A DNA stretch of 64,000 bases, taken from Fibrobacterota bacterium (lineage in GTDB: Bacteria; Fibrobacterota; Chitinivibrionia; Chitinivibrionales; FEN-1185). The position numbers were made by a program, and so were the translations under genes. The stretch lies in assembly GCA_003165595.1 (NCBI GenBank), contig PLWQ01000028.1:243144-307143 (forward strand). The letters are read 5' to 3'. This document shows positions 43,801 to 52,115 of this stretch, piece after piece. The notes beneath the pieces are model-generated. The model was not told the origin of the DNA, searched no databases, and saw only the letters and a program-made list of their open reading frames with translations. How positions within the stretch are numbered: the stretch's first letter is position 1; the number at the start of each line of letters is the position of its first letter.

Positions 43801-44932
43801 GGCTCTTGAACGAGGTGAGAGTGTCTTGCGCCGGGGCAGAAACAGGCGCCATCCTGGCGAGAGACAGTCCGGAGTCGCTCTTGATTGCAATCCAGTAATG
43901 GCGATAATCGTCGTAGTGGTCGATTTTGTAGGTGAAGCGACGCGGCGCGACCGTGGTATCGTACAGCCAGTCGGATATGCTGCTGACGTAGGCAAGCAGG
44001 TAATCGCCGGCGTCAAGCGTATCGTTCTTGTTGGCGTCGAACCGCGCGAGGGGCACTTCGCTCAGGCCATCGGGAATCTGGTCGGGCGTCGGCGTCTGTG
44101 TCGGCAATTCCCCCTTGCATGAGGCATACAGGGCTACCCGGCTGATGCGGGGCGAATAGCCGAGCAGCGAGATGATGTCGCTGCCGCGCAATTTGATGAC
44201 TCCGTTTTCGTTGATTGTTCCCTCGTTGTAGCCGCTGTGGCCGTCGCCGACCGAAAAGGTTATCATGGACTGGGATGTTGACAAAGGGTATTGCTTGGCG
44301 GAGGCCCGCTTGGCGGAAGGCGCGGCCGCAGCCCACCCCGCGGCCACCGAATAGTTGAGCACCAGACTTCTCAGCATGTGTGCATAATCGGATTTCGGCG
44401 ACGTGGCGGCGGGGGCCGTTTGGGCCGCAGGAAACTCGATTGTAATTTCCGCTTTGTCGAGAACCTGTGCGGAGGAGCCTTTCGCCGCTGAGACAACCGG
44501 CCTCAGGATGAGCTGCGCGCAACGCATCCGGCCGAACTGCGCGTACGTAACATCGGATATCCAGGGGCCGGAGAAATGGAGGCCCGGGAATCGCGGACCG
44601 GTTTTTGGAGCATTCCTCACGCGCAGCGGACTGCGCAGCGGTTCCACATGCGAGGAAACCTGACCCATCCGCACCGAAATTGCGCCCCGGGCAGGCACGC
44701 CCACGTGCAGGGAAAACGCCGGTACAATGGCTTCGCCGTTTTCGCCCAGGTCCACGTTCGAGCCGGAAAACTCAATGGCCGACGCGGCCGCGCCGGTCGG
44801 GATTACCCGAAGATTGTCGGTTGTCCATTGAAAGGTAAGCCTTTTGGCGGAATTCTCAGTCACTCGGATTGACGAAAATGACGCTCCGAAACATCCCAGG
44901 CAAAGCATCAACGCGAACATGCGGGTCAGCAT
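40874..44932 (-). CDS. porU: Type IX secretion system sortase PorU (C25 gingipain-like)
   Basis: An outer-membrane-associated cysteine protease of 1352 residues. In Bacteroidota PorU removes the C-terminal signal of T9SS cargo and joins the mature protein to A-LPS. A signal peptide (MLTRMFALMLCLGCFGASFS) is present. The C25 catalytic pair is visible: His839 in YVNYFGHGADNVW and Cys873 in ISAFSCSVGKFD, in the usual His-then-Cys order. Before it lies YLIVTHPNFMVQAQRLARHK, typical of the family. The C-terminus VFTYPNPVPMGQ, VTIRLFTLSGRLV and LSPGVYLYQVIAEDR is a CTD, as in PorU itself. The match is strong, and no other T9SS core gene (porKLMN, porV, sov) is in view. Confidence 0.9.
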   Translation of the reverse strand: MLTRMFALMLCLGCFGASFSSIRVTENSAKRLTFQWTTDNLRVIPTGAAASAIEFSGSNVDLGENGEAIVPAFSLHVGVPARGAISVRMGQVSSHVEPLRSPLRVRNAPKTGPRFPGLHFSGPWISDVTYAQFGRMRCAQLILRPVVSAAKGSSAQVLDKAEITIEFPAAQTAPAATSPKSDYAHMLRSLVLNYSVAAGWAAAAPSAKRASAKQYPLSTSQSMITFSVGDGHSGYNEGTINENGVIKLRGSDIISLLGYSPRISRVALYASCKGELPTQTPTPDQIPDGLSEVPLARFDANKNDTLDAGDYLLAYVSSISDWLYDTTVAPRRFTYKIDHYDDYRHYWIAIKSDSGLSLARMAPVSAPAQDTLTSFKSHLLLKKSVWPSLTQGGDGGLEWAWTSLTYYMPSFPIDNPVLPLADAAAPCSLQVISGYMTGSPNLTILYGGSAISTQGQYGTWSPFTYSPGSGLVLSINAGKSDTVELKQVEFRYMEKLTMTNQPSLTVFSPEDSGLVRYRLSGLPSDLVYIIRIGNADASMSLVDTVRSGGTYEWTDTAGIGVRYYVCTQQAIGGSPTLTLVGPKSGTDFTVRDLRSLSTPIDYLIVTHPNFMVQAQRLARHKRNIGRFGNPKAISITDIYDQFSGSNTDPSALRNCLEYVHAQNSSFDYVVFMGGGHYDYRNIATRDTCFIPVAEFSDKCVEDFFVYLDPGDNAASPASTPDCFLGRIPCRTAQDASQAVDKIIQTEDPSVADFGAWRNRMLLVADDDMQGNKVDQLGTQHEESSEMVDSLVEHLRPAIDVRKDYLFEYPWNAQHEKPEAKQALINGINNGVAYVNYFGHGADNVWADEHIFMAEDIGNLQNNGEYPLISAFSCSVGKFDQPGTKRCLAEYCVLAANSAAISTISATREAYASDNEKLAGNFFTFCFDTSDSGARSLGEALTLAKNSGPDDNQKVYSYLGDPSIHLMRPARTISFTVVDNNGAVLKDTLKALQPVTIRGAVLRKNGTADLQFGAAGNAKVQITLFNPAYATTRKDGGQALTGNNPIYKMPGTPIFAGQTQIVNGVFQQQILLPKNVTFNTSGIRLTGYGWIADSVALGSNSNYLFHGFASTKITDTVGPSISIRPVYQGASATAAAASSMGATSTDKISAPLPLTLEIDMYDSSGIDAVSSGPNEGITFEVPGVIARTNINHKFQFGQGDYRRGTANWTFDAGTVPLGSYTINITAQDLLGNVAKRGVALEVTTEDELALYHVFTYPNPVPMGQVSNFYFDLSKTVTQTEEERVIVTIRLFTLSGRLVRVFKDVKRGEPFDGRDDFGHKLSPGVYLYQVIAEDRVQQKVVKSPIEKLAINPPR

Positions 44933-45224
44933 GAGACTTTTTTCCCTTTTGTGCCAGGTGAGATAGCGTGCTAAAACAAAAAACTCCTCAACCCCTCAAA
45001 GTATCGGCAGAGGCTCATTCTCCCCCGCACCTAAACTCGATCCTCCGAGAGTACGTTTCAAAATACTTATTTAATGCGGGAAAATGGAGATTCTCCGGGT
45101 CAAGGCCAGTCCAAAAGCCTCTTTCGGCTTTCCCTGGGCCGCGAAGCGGGCGGGACGTGCGGGGCGAATGCAGCCCGATGTTCGGGATTCCCGGCTCGGT
45201 TCTGGAAATGTATCTTGCTTTGCG

Positions 45225-46115
45225 TTAGAACACGAACGTCAGGATAAATCCGACAAGACAGGCGCCGGCGATGCATCCGGATACCAGACCGTCGCCGTTG
45301 TTCTTCGGCTTGCGGAAGTTGTAGAAATACACGGACGCGCCACCGCAAGCGCACGCTCCCGCGAGGGTGGCGATGCGCAGCGCATTGGTGAGCCCCGACG
45401 GCTGGTCCGATTTGTTAACACCCGCCGATGGAAAATTGACGATCACGTTCTCCATACGATGAGGCCGGACGGTCACGTCCTGGCCCATACGTTCGCCTTC
45501 ATGTTTTAAGAAGAGCCTGTGTGGACCGGCAAACAGGTTCTCGATTACTTTCGGCGACGTGCCTGCGTACGCGCTGTCCACGTAGATTTGCGCCTGCGAG
45601 GGATTGGTTCTCACGTACAACGAACCGGCGTCTACGCGTTTGAGGATTTCGGGCCGCACATCCTCGGGAAGGGGGCAAACCAGGGCGATGCGCGCCGCAA
45701 CGGTCGCGGCAAATTGGTCCGGAGAGAGGCTGTCGGGCCTGTCGAACCTGTAGAAGAAGCAGATTATGCCGCTGCCGGCATCATAGAGGGTAAGAGTATA
45801 TCGCCGCCCGCCAACTTCGGGGGAGAGCGATCCGATGAGAACGCGTGTGGCGCCCGTGGCCATCCCGATTGCGACAATTTCGGGCGCACGGACGGCGGTA
45901 TCGGACGGCGGGGCAATTCTTCTTTGTGAGCTGTCAAGATACAACGAAGGGTAGTGGGAAATTGCGGCGAGAGAATCGGACACCATCTTTGCGAAGAGGG
46001 AACACTCCGCCGGCATTCCCGGCGGTATCCGAAAAGGAAGTACGGCAAAGCCGGCCGCGCCGGCGTTTCCGCACAACAGCAGCAAGGAAATCACCGGAAA
46101 CAATAGTGCGCGCAT
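45225..46115 (-). CDS. PEGA-domain envelope protein
   Basis: A 296-residue protein with a signal peptide (MRALLFPVISLLLLCGNAGA). An N-terminal domain of about 150 residues resembles TolB/CsgG-like nucleotide-free envelope domains (FAVLPFRIPPG, MATGATRVLIGSL). A PEGA domain follows (SLYVRTNPSQAQIYVDSAYA, GTSPKVIENLFAGPHRLFLK). Two C-terminal hydrophobic helices end in FILTFVF. PEGA domains are beta modules of surface or periplasmic proteins. It is upstream of porU on the same strand, separated by about 290 bp with only a weak hairpin (45113-45132). Confidence 0.75.
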   Translation of the reverse strand: MRALLFPVISLLLLCGNAGAAGFAVLPFRIPPGMPAECSLFAKMVSDSLAAISHYPSLYLDSSQRRIAPPSDTAVRAPEIVAIGMATGATRVLIGSLSPEVGGRRYTLTLYDAGSGIICFFYRFDRPDSLSPDQFAATVAARIALVCPLPEDVRPEILKRVDAGSLYVRTNPSQAQIYVDSAYAGTSPKVIENLFAGPHRLFLKHEGERMGQDVTVRPHRMENVIVNFPSAGVNKSDQPSGLTNALRIATLAGACACGGASVYFYNFRKPKNNGDGLVSGCIAGACLVGFILTFVF

Positions 46116-46242
46116 TTTGTTCGCTATGTCTCCCCATCATCAAGTATACTTTCCTTCACAAAAATAGTTAACACCCTCCGTGCGTGGGGACCTTTTGACT
46201 GCCTTGTCCGGATGCCGGCGTGGTGAGGAGGTCCCCTCGCCC

Positions 46243-47454
46243 TTGAAAACGAATCGGGTTCAAATGGAAACGAAGCTGAAGGTCGAAAAAATGGTCCATG
46301 GAGGATTCGGGCTTTGTCGTACGGACAACGGCGTCGTGTTTGTTTCCGACGGCCTGCCAGGCGAGACCGTGCGCGCCGTTGTGGAAAGGCCGGTCGGCGG
46401 CCAGGCGCATGCGTCGGCTCTCGAGATTCTGGTACCTTCGCCTTTCCGCAGGAAGCCGGCATGCCCCCTCGCAGGAATCTGCGGCGGCTGCGACTGGCTG
46501 CATATTGAATACAAGGCGCAAGTGACGATGAAGCTGGAGATCTTTCGGGAATGCCTCAAGCGAATCGGAAAAATCGATGACGCGCCGGAGATCACCGTTT
46601 GTGAATCGCCGGAGTTTGAATACAGGAGGCGGGTGCAATTCAAGGTGGATCAACTGAGGAACACGGCCGGGTTCTTCAGGAGAAAATCATCGGAGGTTGT
46701 GGCCATAGCGCATTGCCCGATTCTGTTCGGAGAGCTCAATAACCTTTTGGCTCATTTGCCGTCGTGCATGGCTGCGCTGCCAAAGGGCATAGCACAGTTG
46801 AAAGCAATTTGCGGCACGGGCGCGAAGATCGCGGCCAACAGCTCGATCTTCCCTGCCGTTGCGTCGTCGCCCGTCCTGCCGGGATGCACCGTGCCAACAA
46901 CGGAAATTGAAACCCAGGGGCGTCGATTCGTCGTGGACGGCGAGAGCTTTTTCCAATCGAACCGGTTCCTTTGCGGCACAATGGGCCAGTGGGCGGCGGA
47001 CCTGCTTGAGGGTGAGACGCTGTGGGACCTGTTCGGCGGATCAGGCTTCTTCTCCGTGTTTCTCGGGAAACGCTTTGGGAAAGGCGTATTGGTGGACAAC
47101 GAGCAGTGCCACATTGCTGCGGCACGAAAAAACCTTCAGGCGAACGGCATCGCCGGGATCACCACCGAGGCGACGACAGCGGCGCAATTCCTCTGTGCCT
47201 CAGCGCAAGCCAAAGACCGTCCTGAATGCATTGTCGTTGATCCTCCGCGGGAAGGGCTTCAAAAAAACGTTCGCGAACTTCTTGCCGCCGTCGCGCCTTC
47301 GACGCTGTTGTATGTTTCGTGTGACCCTGCCACGCAGGCGCGGGACGCGGGGTTTCTCATAAAGAAATGCGGCTATGCCATTGACAAGGCCGCACTCTTC
47401 GACTGCTACCCGCAAACACATCATCTCGAAACCATGCTTCTCCTGCGACGGTGA
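46243..47454 (+). CDS. RlmD/TrmA-family rRNA (uracil-C5)-methyltransferase
   Basis: SAM-dependent RNA m5U methyltransferase. It starts with a TRAM-like domain (LKVEKMVHGGFGLCRTDNGV). Cys residues for a [4Fe-4S] cluster sit in CPLAGICGGCDWLHIEYKAQ and later HCPIL. The catalytic end has LWDLFGGSGFFSVFLGKRFG, VVDPPREGL and the nucleophile loop LYVSCDPATQARDAGFL. At about 403 residues it matches RlmD/RlmCD lengths. A TTG with AGGAGGT 10 nt upstream is used; the ATG 21 nt later (METKLKV) is the alternative. It is the only plus-strand gene between porU and folK. Exact target uridine unknown. Confidence 0.88.
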   Translation: MKTNRVQMETKLKVEKMVHGGFGLCRTDNGVVFVSDGLPGETVRAVVERPVGGQAHASALEILVPSPFRRKPACPLAGICGGCDWLHIEYKAQVTMKLEIFRECLKRIGKIDDAPEITVCESPEFEYRRRVQFKVDQLRNTAGFFRRKSSEVVAIAHCPILFGELNNLLAHLPSCMAALPKGIAQLKAICGTGAKIAANSSIFPAVASSPVLPGCTVPTTEIETQGRRFVVDGESFFQSNRFLCGTMGQWAADLLEGETLWDLFGGSGFFSVFLGKRFGKGVLVDNEQCHIAAARKNLQANGIAGITTEATTAAQFLCASAQAKDRPECIVVDPPREGLQKNVRELLAAVAPSTLLYVSCDPATQARDAGFLIKKCGYAIDKAALFDCYPQTHHLETMLLLRR

Positions 47455-47469
47455 CGCCTTGGGGTTGTT

Positions 47470-47745
47470 CTACAATCCTCCCCGCAGCCGTTCCAGCGCC
47501 ACCACACGGCCAACAGGCCGTTTGTCCGACAATCCGTTGTGCTCCGGATGTGCTAGCCTGTAGTACACGGCCTTTACAAAAGGCGCCGGACTCTCCGCTG
47601 CCCTGTCGACATCCGGGTTGGACAGATATTCGATAGCGCGCGTCGCCTGGGGATCATAGGGGACCGCATGGAAGAACAATCCGTTTGATGCATAGATCGC
47701 CCCCCCTGCAAGGGCTGCAAAAGCAAGGAACGATAGTTTTTTCAT
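47470..47745 (-). CDS. Small exported protein, unknown function
   Basis: A 91-residue protein with a signal peptide (MKKLSFLAFAALAGGAIYAS) and a 65-residue mature part without known motif. It includes PYDPQATRAIEYLSNPDVDR and FVKAVYYRLAHPEHNGLSDK. AAAGGGG precedes the ATG. It converges with the RlmD-type gene 15 bp away. Probably periplasmic. Confidence 0.6.
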   Translation of the reverse strand: MKKLSFLAFAALAGGAIYASNGLFFHAVPYDPQATRAIEYLSNPDVDRAAESPAPFVKAVYYRLAHPEHNGLSDKRPVGRVVALERLRGGL

Positions 47746-48278
47746 TGTGCACCCCTTTCTCGTCGCTGTTTCTGCGTACTTATATTAAGTGAACAAACTT
47801 CGTGCCATCAAATCTGGTTTTTATGATAACAGTCTTTCTTATAGAGAGTTACAAGCTATTTCTCTTGGTGAAGGTCCACGGCCCAAGACGCCTATCTTTT
47901 GTTGAGCAGATTCTCGCAGTTGGCTACTTGATCTGATTGTCATCATAATTTAATAATCGACAATTGCTTATGATCTTGAGTAGCGCCTTTCGCCGTTTTG
48001 AGAAGTTTCTGATTTCGGGTCCGATCGTTCCGTTTTTGTCCGATTTTGCATCAATTGGCATAAGTACTTGATTTGGTTGGTACTAGAATGATATTCGAGC
48101 GCGGATTGTTTCAAAATGAGATTTTCGCTTGGGATCCATAGTTGCGCAGTGTATTCATTTTGTGTAGCCCAGTCCAAAGAGTCGTTCTTTAACGCCATGC
48201 GGAAAAACATGTCGACAGCGAAGGAATCTACTAATTTAGAAGAATCGCGCCCTTCGCAGTCCGTCGAGGCTACAAGCC
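47746..48278. other. AT-rich gap of unclear origin
   Basis: About 530 bp that are visibly richer in A/T than the surroundings. A minus-strand frame at 47968-48210 would encode 80 residues (MFFRMALKNDSLDWATQNEY...) with codon use unlike the neighbours and no recognised family or ribosome site; it was not called as a gene. The segment may be acquired or decayed DNA. Regulatory signals for folK are not obvious. Confidence 0.4.
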
Positions 48279-48683
48279 GTGAACAATGCTATAATCAGCG
48301 CCGGATCAAACATCGATCCGGCCAGCAATATTGACAAGGCAGAAGACCTGTTGCGACGGGACCTGAAGGTTGTCGCCTGCGCAGGTCGGCTCACCACAAA
48401 ACCCGTGGGATATGCGGACCAGCCGGATTTTGTCAATACCGCGTTTCAGGTGGAAACTGCTCTTGATGCCGCTGCGCTTTCGGCGTATCTGAAGGGCGTT
48501 GAATCCTCGCTGGGACGTGTCCGCACTTCAAACAAGTTCGGACCCCGCACCATCGACCTTGACATAGTGGTATTCAACGGAACAATCGTCGACGAGGACG
48601 TGTACGAAAGGGATTTTCTGGCATCGCTGGTTCTCGAGCTCTCGCCGGAGCTGGCAAACCTTCTAATTCGGCGGCCCCTCTAG
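48279..48683 (+). CDS. folK: Folate enzyme HPPK (2-amino-4-hydroxy-6-hydroxymethyldihydropteridine pyrophosphokinase)
   Basis: Transfers pyrophosphate from ATP to hydroxymethyldihydropterin in folate synthesis; cytoplasmic. The 134 residues show IISAGSNIDPASNID at the N-terminus, TTKPVGYADQPDFVNTAFQV and the Mg/ATP motif GRVRTSNKFGPRTIDLDIV. It is shorter than E. coli FolK (159) at the C-terminus but has the catalytic core. The GTG start follows GAGG. It stands 66 bp before the NDK-like gene. Confidence 0.92.
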   Translation: MNNAIISAGSNIDPASNIDKAEDLLRRDLKVVACAGRLTTKPVGYADQPDFVNTAFQVETALDAAALSAYLKGVESSLGRVRTSNKFGPRTIDLDIVVFNGTIVDEDVYERDFLASLVLELSPELANLLIRRPL

Positions 48684-48748
48684 GCGCGGAACAATTTATT
48701 TTATGCGGGGCATTCTCGCGCTCACACTCACAAAGAAGGATATCTTCC

Positions 48749-49489
48749 ATGCAGCACAACCCAACCGATCAGACGCTCGTTCTTATCAAACCCGACGCGC
48801 TCAAGAACTCCCTTACCGGCTATGTTCTGTCCCTATTGTCGGAATTCCATACCGGCCTGCGGTTTGCCGGAGTAAAAGTCGTTCATGTCAACCGCATGCT
48901 CGCGGAAGAGCATTATGCGGAACACCGTGGCAAGGTCTTCTACGCTTCGCTCATCGATTACATCGAAGGCCGCCTTCATTACACAGACGATGCATGGAAG
49001 CGCCGGGTGATTGCACTTATGTACCAGGGCCCCGACGCCATCAAGAAGATACGCGACATCGCCGGGCCCACCAACCCCCTCAATGCGCGTGATAAAAGAC
49101 CCGGATGCATCAGGTCGCTGGGGACGCTCGCGCCAATCAAGGATGAGGCCGGGAACACCCTTGGCGAGCGCATGGACAACCTCATTCACGCTTCGGCAAA
49201 TGAAGCCGATGCAGAGCGCGAAATAAAGCTGTGGTTCAGGCCGAACGACATTCCGCCCGCCATGCAGCCTTTTGCGACCACCGAAAGCGACGAGCACTAC
49301 TATTACCGTGAAAGCAAGCTGTTCACCTCGCACGAACCCGGCAGCGCCTGCATTCTCGCCCCCGGCGACATTGCATGGAAAACGGATTTCGAGGCTCTGC
49401 AATTAATTTGCAAAGGGAAACAGGCTGCGTGCACGGTGGAAGCGGTAGTGGCGAAATACCTGATCAACGAGAAGTGGGAAGAGGAATAG
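48749..49489 (+). CDS. Nucleoside-diphosphate kinase-like protein with C-terminal extension
   Basis: Contains the NDK core: LVLIKPDALKNSLTGYVLSL, an HYAEHRGKVFY segment and the catalytic-His region DNLIHASANEADAEREIKLW (the NxIHxSD-like loop with Ala-Asn replacing Ser-Asp). At 246 residues it is about 100 longer than a standard NDK. About 25 extra residues sit before the active site (GPTNPLNARDKRPGCIRSLG) and a tail of about 80 follows (HYYYRESKLFTSHEPGSACI, ALQLICKGKQAACTVEAVVA). It may still transfer phosphate among NTPs, but the altered active-site neighbourhood leaves room for a different role. Confidence 0.75.
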   Translation: MQHNPTDQTLVLIKPDALKNSLTGYVLSLLSEFHTGLRFAGVKVVHVNRMLAEEHYAEHRGKVFYASLIDYIEGRLHYTDDAWKRRVIALMYQGPDAIKKIRDIAGPTNPLNARDKRPGCIRSLGTLAPIKDEAGNTLGERMDNLIHASANEADAEREIKLWFRPNDIPPAMQPFATTESDEHYYYRESKLFTSHEPGSACILAPGDIAWKTDFEALQLICKGKQAACTVEAVVAKYLINEKWEEE

Positions 49490-49579
49490 CAGCCGACGAC
49501 TTAGTGCGTCGGGATGCCGATCCTGTTCTGCAGAAAAGCGCTTATTTTCGCGGCCCGTCGGCACAATATTTGTCGTGAT

Positions 49580-49597
49580 GCGCCGACAAGTCGGCGC
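49580..49597. terminator. Hairpin between convergent genes
   Basis: GCGCCGAC-AA-GTCGGCGC is a perfect 8-bp stem followed by TTCT on the plus strand. A smaller hairpin CCGACG...CGTCGG lies at about 49494-49513. They sit between the NDK-like gene and the convergent sigma-54 activator gene. Confidence 0.55.
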
Positions 49598-49604
49598 TTC
49601 TAAT

Positions 49605-51872
49605 TCACTCCTCAACCACAGAATCCTTATCAATCCCCAGCTTGCGCAATTTCCTAAAAAGTGTCGCCTTGTGAATCCCCAGCTTTTGCGCCGTTTTTAT
49701 CTTGCTCCCGCCCATCTCGGCCAGTACGCTTGTGAGATAGAGCTTCTCCAGTTCGTCAAAGTCCTTGACATGAGATATTGCCTTCAATCCCGCTCCGGAC
49801 GCTCCGCCGCGAAACTGCGGCGGCAGATGGGCCGTTCCGATCTCCGGCTCGGTGCAAAAGACGAACGCATGCTCGATGGCATTTTCCAGTTCACGGATAT
49901 TGCCGGGAAAATCGTATGACAGAAGCGCGTTGAGCGCGTCCCGGGAGACGGCTTTGATCTCTTTGTTGTAGCGCGTGTTGAAACGCTCGACAAAATGCTC
50001 GCACAGCAGGGGAATATCGCTGCGCCGGTCGCGCAGGGGCGGAAGCTTGATGACCAGGATGTTGATCCGGTAGTACAGATCTTCCCGAAACTCGCCTTTC
50101 TTCACTTTTGCCGGAAGATCCTTGTTGGTGGCCGCAACTATGCGGACGTCAACCTTGACCGCCGCGGTGCTTCCAAGCGGCTCAAACGTCTTTTCCTGGA
50201 GCACGCGGAGGAGCTTGGCCTGCATGGCGGCCGAAATGTCGCCGATTTCGTCGAGGAAAACCGTGCCGCCGTTTGCGCGGGAAAATATGCCCGGCTTGTC
50301 TTTCTTTGCGTCTGTAAATGCTCCCGCCTTGTACCCGAAAAGTTCGCTTTCCAGGAGATTGTCCGGGAGCGCCGAACAGTTTATGGCCACAAAAGGCTTG
50401 TTCTTGCGGGGGCTCAGTTCGTGAAGGGAGCGCGCCACCAGCTCCTTGCCCGTGCCGCTTTCTCCGGTAACCAGGGCCGTTGCCGGCGTCTGGGCAACGA
50501 CGGGAAGGATGTCGAATATCTCCTTCATGAGCGGGCTGCGGCTCACCATGTTGTGAAAACTCGCCCGGTCCATGATCTCCTTTCGCAAGTTAGCGATAAC
50601 ATGCCGGGCCTCTTCCGTTTCCTCGCGGGCCTGCTTGAGGCGTGCCTCGTCGGCTTTCCTTTTTTCGGTGGCGTCCTGAACCTGCACCAGGTACATCCCG
50701 GACGCTCCTGCCTTTTTGTCGAGAGGTGTGAGGTGCCACAGGTAGAAACGGTCGCCGGTCCCCTTGTTCTGTTCCGGCCCAAACGACATTTTGGTTTCGT
50801 GTTCGACGCTGTCGCCGGCCGCCAAGGCCGTCTGCTTGTCGCTTGGCAGGGCCAGCGTGGCAAACAGGTCGAAGGGCACATCGGACGGCTGCGCGTTACT
50901 CGGTATGCCGAACATAGCGGAGAGCGCGTTGTTCATTTCCGTGAGCCTGCCCGACGCGTCGCACACCGCAATTCCGATGGGCGACCACGAGACGATGCTC
51001 TTGAACCGCTTTTCGCTTTCCCTCAGTTTTTGCTCCGCAATCACGCGGCCGGTTATGTCGATGATGCACATCCGCATGCCGGTGATCCGATTGCCCGTTG
51101 AAATAGGCGAAGAATTGACAAGCAGATGCAGCACCGCGCCGTCCTTGCGCGTAAGGGTATACTGGCCCGGGTTGCCGAAGTCGCCGTGGTAAATGTTGTG
51201 GATGTCCTTCCTGGCGCGCTCGTGGTCGGCCGGCGAGATGAGGTCGAAGAGATGCACGCCCCGCTTGAAATCGTCCTGCGTGAGCAGGAACGTGTCGAGC
51301 CCCTTCATGTTCGTGTATGTCAATTTCATGTCGTTGTCCCACTCGCAGATGCTGCCGGGGAGCAGCTGGGCCGTGTCGCGGAACCGGTGCTCGCTGGCGC
51401 GCAGTTCCGCCTCGGCACGCGCGCGGTCGGTGATGTCGGTGAGCGAGATGAGGCTGCGCCGCGTGCCGGGGATCATGCCGACGCTGATGAGGATGTTGCG
51501 GACTCCGCCGTCCTTTTGCAGCAGGACGAATTCGTATTCGCTGGGCACGTCGGCATCACCCTGCCTGCGTTTCTTGAAATACTCGGTCATCCGATCCCGG
51601 TCCTGCCGGGCAACATAATCGGCAAACGGTTTCCTGCTTTTCATTTCGGCCTGGCTGTACCCGGTAATGATCTCGGTTTTGTGGTTTCCGGCGGATATGG
51701 TCATGTCCTCTTCGAGGACGAGCATCGCCGTGCCGGTGGATTCCAGGGCCGCATTATACAGTTCCTCTTGTTTGCGCACTGCTTCACGCATTCGCTCCGC
51801 ATCAACCTGCGTAGCGCTGAGTTCCTGCACCTTTTGCACAAGTTCTTCTTTTGTCATTGCGTCAAAGTTCAT
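49605..51872 (-). CDS. PAS-domain sigma-54-dependent transcriptional activator
   Basis: An enhancer-binding protein of 755 residues. A short coiled coil leads into three PAS sensor domains (about 35-410), marked by repeated PAC-type segments such as YEFVLLQKDGGVRNILISVG and GQYTLTRKDGAVLHLLVNSS. The AAA+ domain has Walker A GESGTGKE (about 469), the RpoN-contact loop GAFTDA (a common variant of GAFTGA), Walker B GTVFLDEIGD and the arginine-finger region LYYRINILVI. A Fis-type HTH (KTAQKLGIHKATLFRKLRKL) is at the C-terminus. There is no REC domain, so PAS ligands or redox are the likely input. It works with RpoN (454-1902). Confidence 0.93.
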   Translation of the reverse strand: MNFDAMTKEELVQKVQELSATQVDAERMREAVRKQEELYNAALESTGTAMLVLEEDMTISAGNHKTEIITGYSQAEMKSRKPFADYVARQDRDRMTEYFKKRRQGDADVPSEYEFVLLQKDGGVRNILISVGMIPGTRRSLISLTDITDRARAEAELRASEHRFRDTAQLLPGSICEWDNDMKLTYTNMKGLDTFLLTQDDFKRGVHLFDLISPADHERARKDIHNIYHGDFGNPGQYTLTRKDGAVLHLLVNSSPISTGNRITGMRMCIIDITGRVIAEQKLRESEKRFKSIVSWSPIGIAVCDASGRLTEMNNALSAMFGIPSNAQPSDVPFDLFATLALPSDKQTALAAGDSVEHETKMSFGPEQNKGTGDRFYLWHLTPLDKKAGASGMYLVQVQDATEKRKADEARLKQAREETEEARHVIANLRKEIMDRASFHNMVSRSPLMKEIFDILPVVAQTPATALVTGESGTGKELVARSLHELSPRKNKPFVAINCSALPDNLLESELFGYKAGAFTDAKKDKPGIFSRANGGTVFLDEIGDISAAMQAKLLRVLQEKTFEPLGSTAAVKVDVRIVAATNKDLPAKVKKGEFREDLYYRINILVIKLPPLRDRRSDIPLLCEHFVERFNTRYNKEIKAVSRDALNALLSYDFPGNIRELENAIEHAFVFCTEPEIGTAHLPPQFRGGASGAGLKAISHVKDFDELEKLYLTSVLAEMGGSKIKTAQKLGIHKATLFRKLRKLGIDKDSVVEE

Positions 51873-52115
51873 TTGAGGCTCCCTGAAAAGGGTCGTTGCA
51901 TGCCGAGGAAGCCGGCCCGATTACGGTGCCGGGCTCATGGCCGGAATCGGATCGAAGGGTGAACCGGGAATATGTCAACCGGCTGCCACCATCCTAAAAT
52001 AGAATGTCACTTGCGCTTTGACAAGGGTTGCGGCGCAGGGCCATTTTTATTCTGCCCGGCAGTGTAGTATTTTGCTTGTAGAGGGTGCCGCACGAACCCT
52101 GGACACGGAGAAATT

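Noticed and set aside
47968-48210. 80-codon minus-strand frame in the AT-rich gap as a real gene
   Set aside because: No ribosome site or family resemblance, and composition unlike coding neighbours; described under the gap instead.
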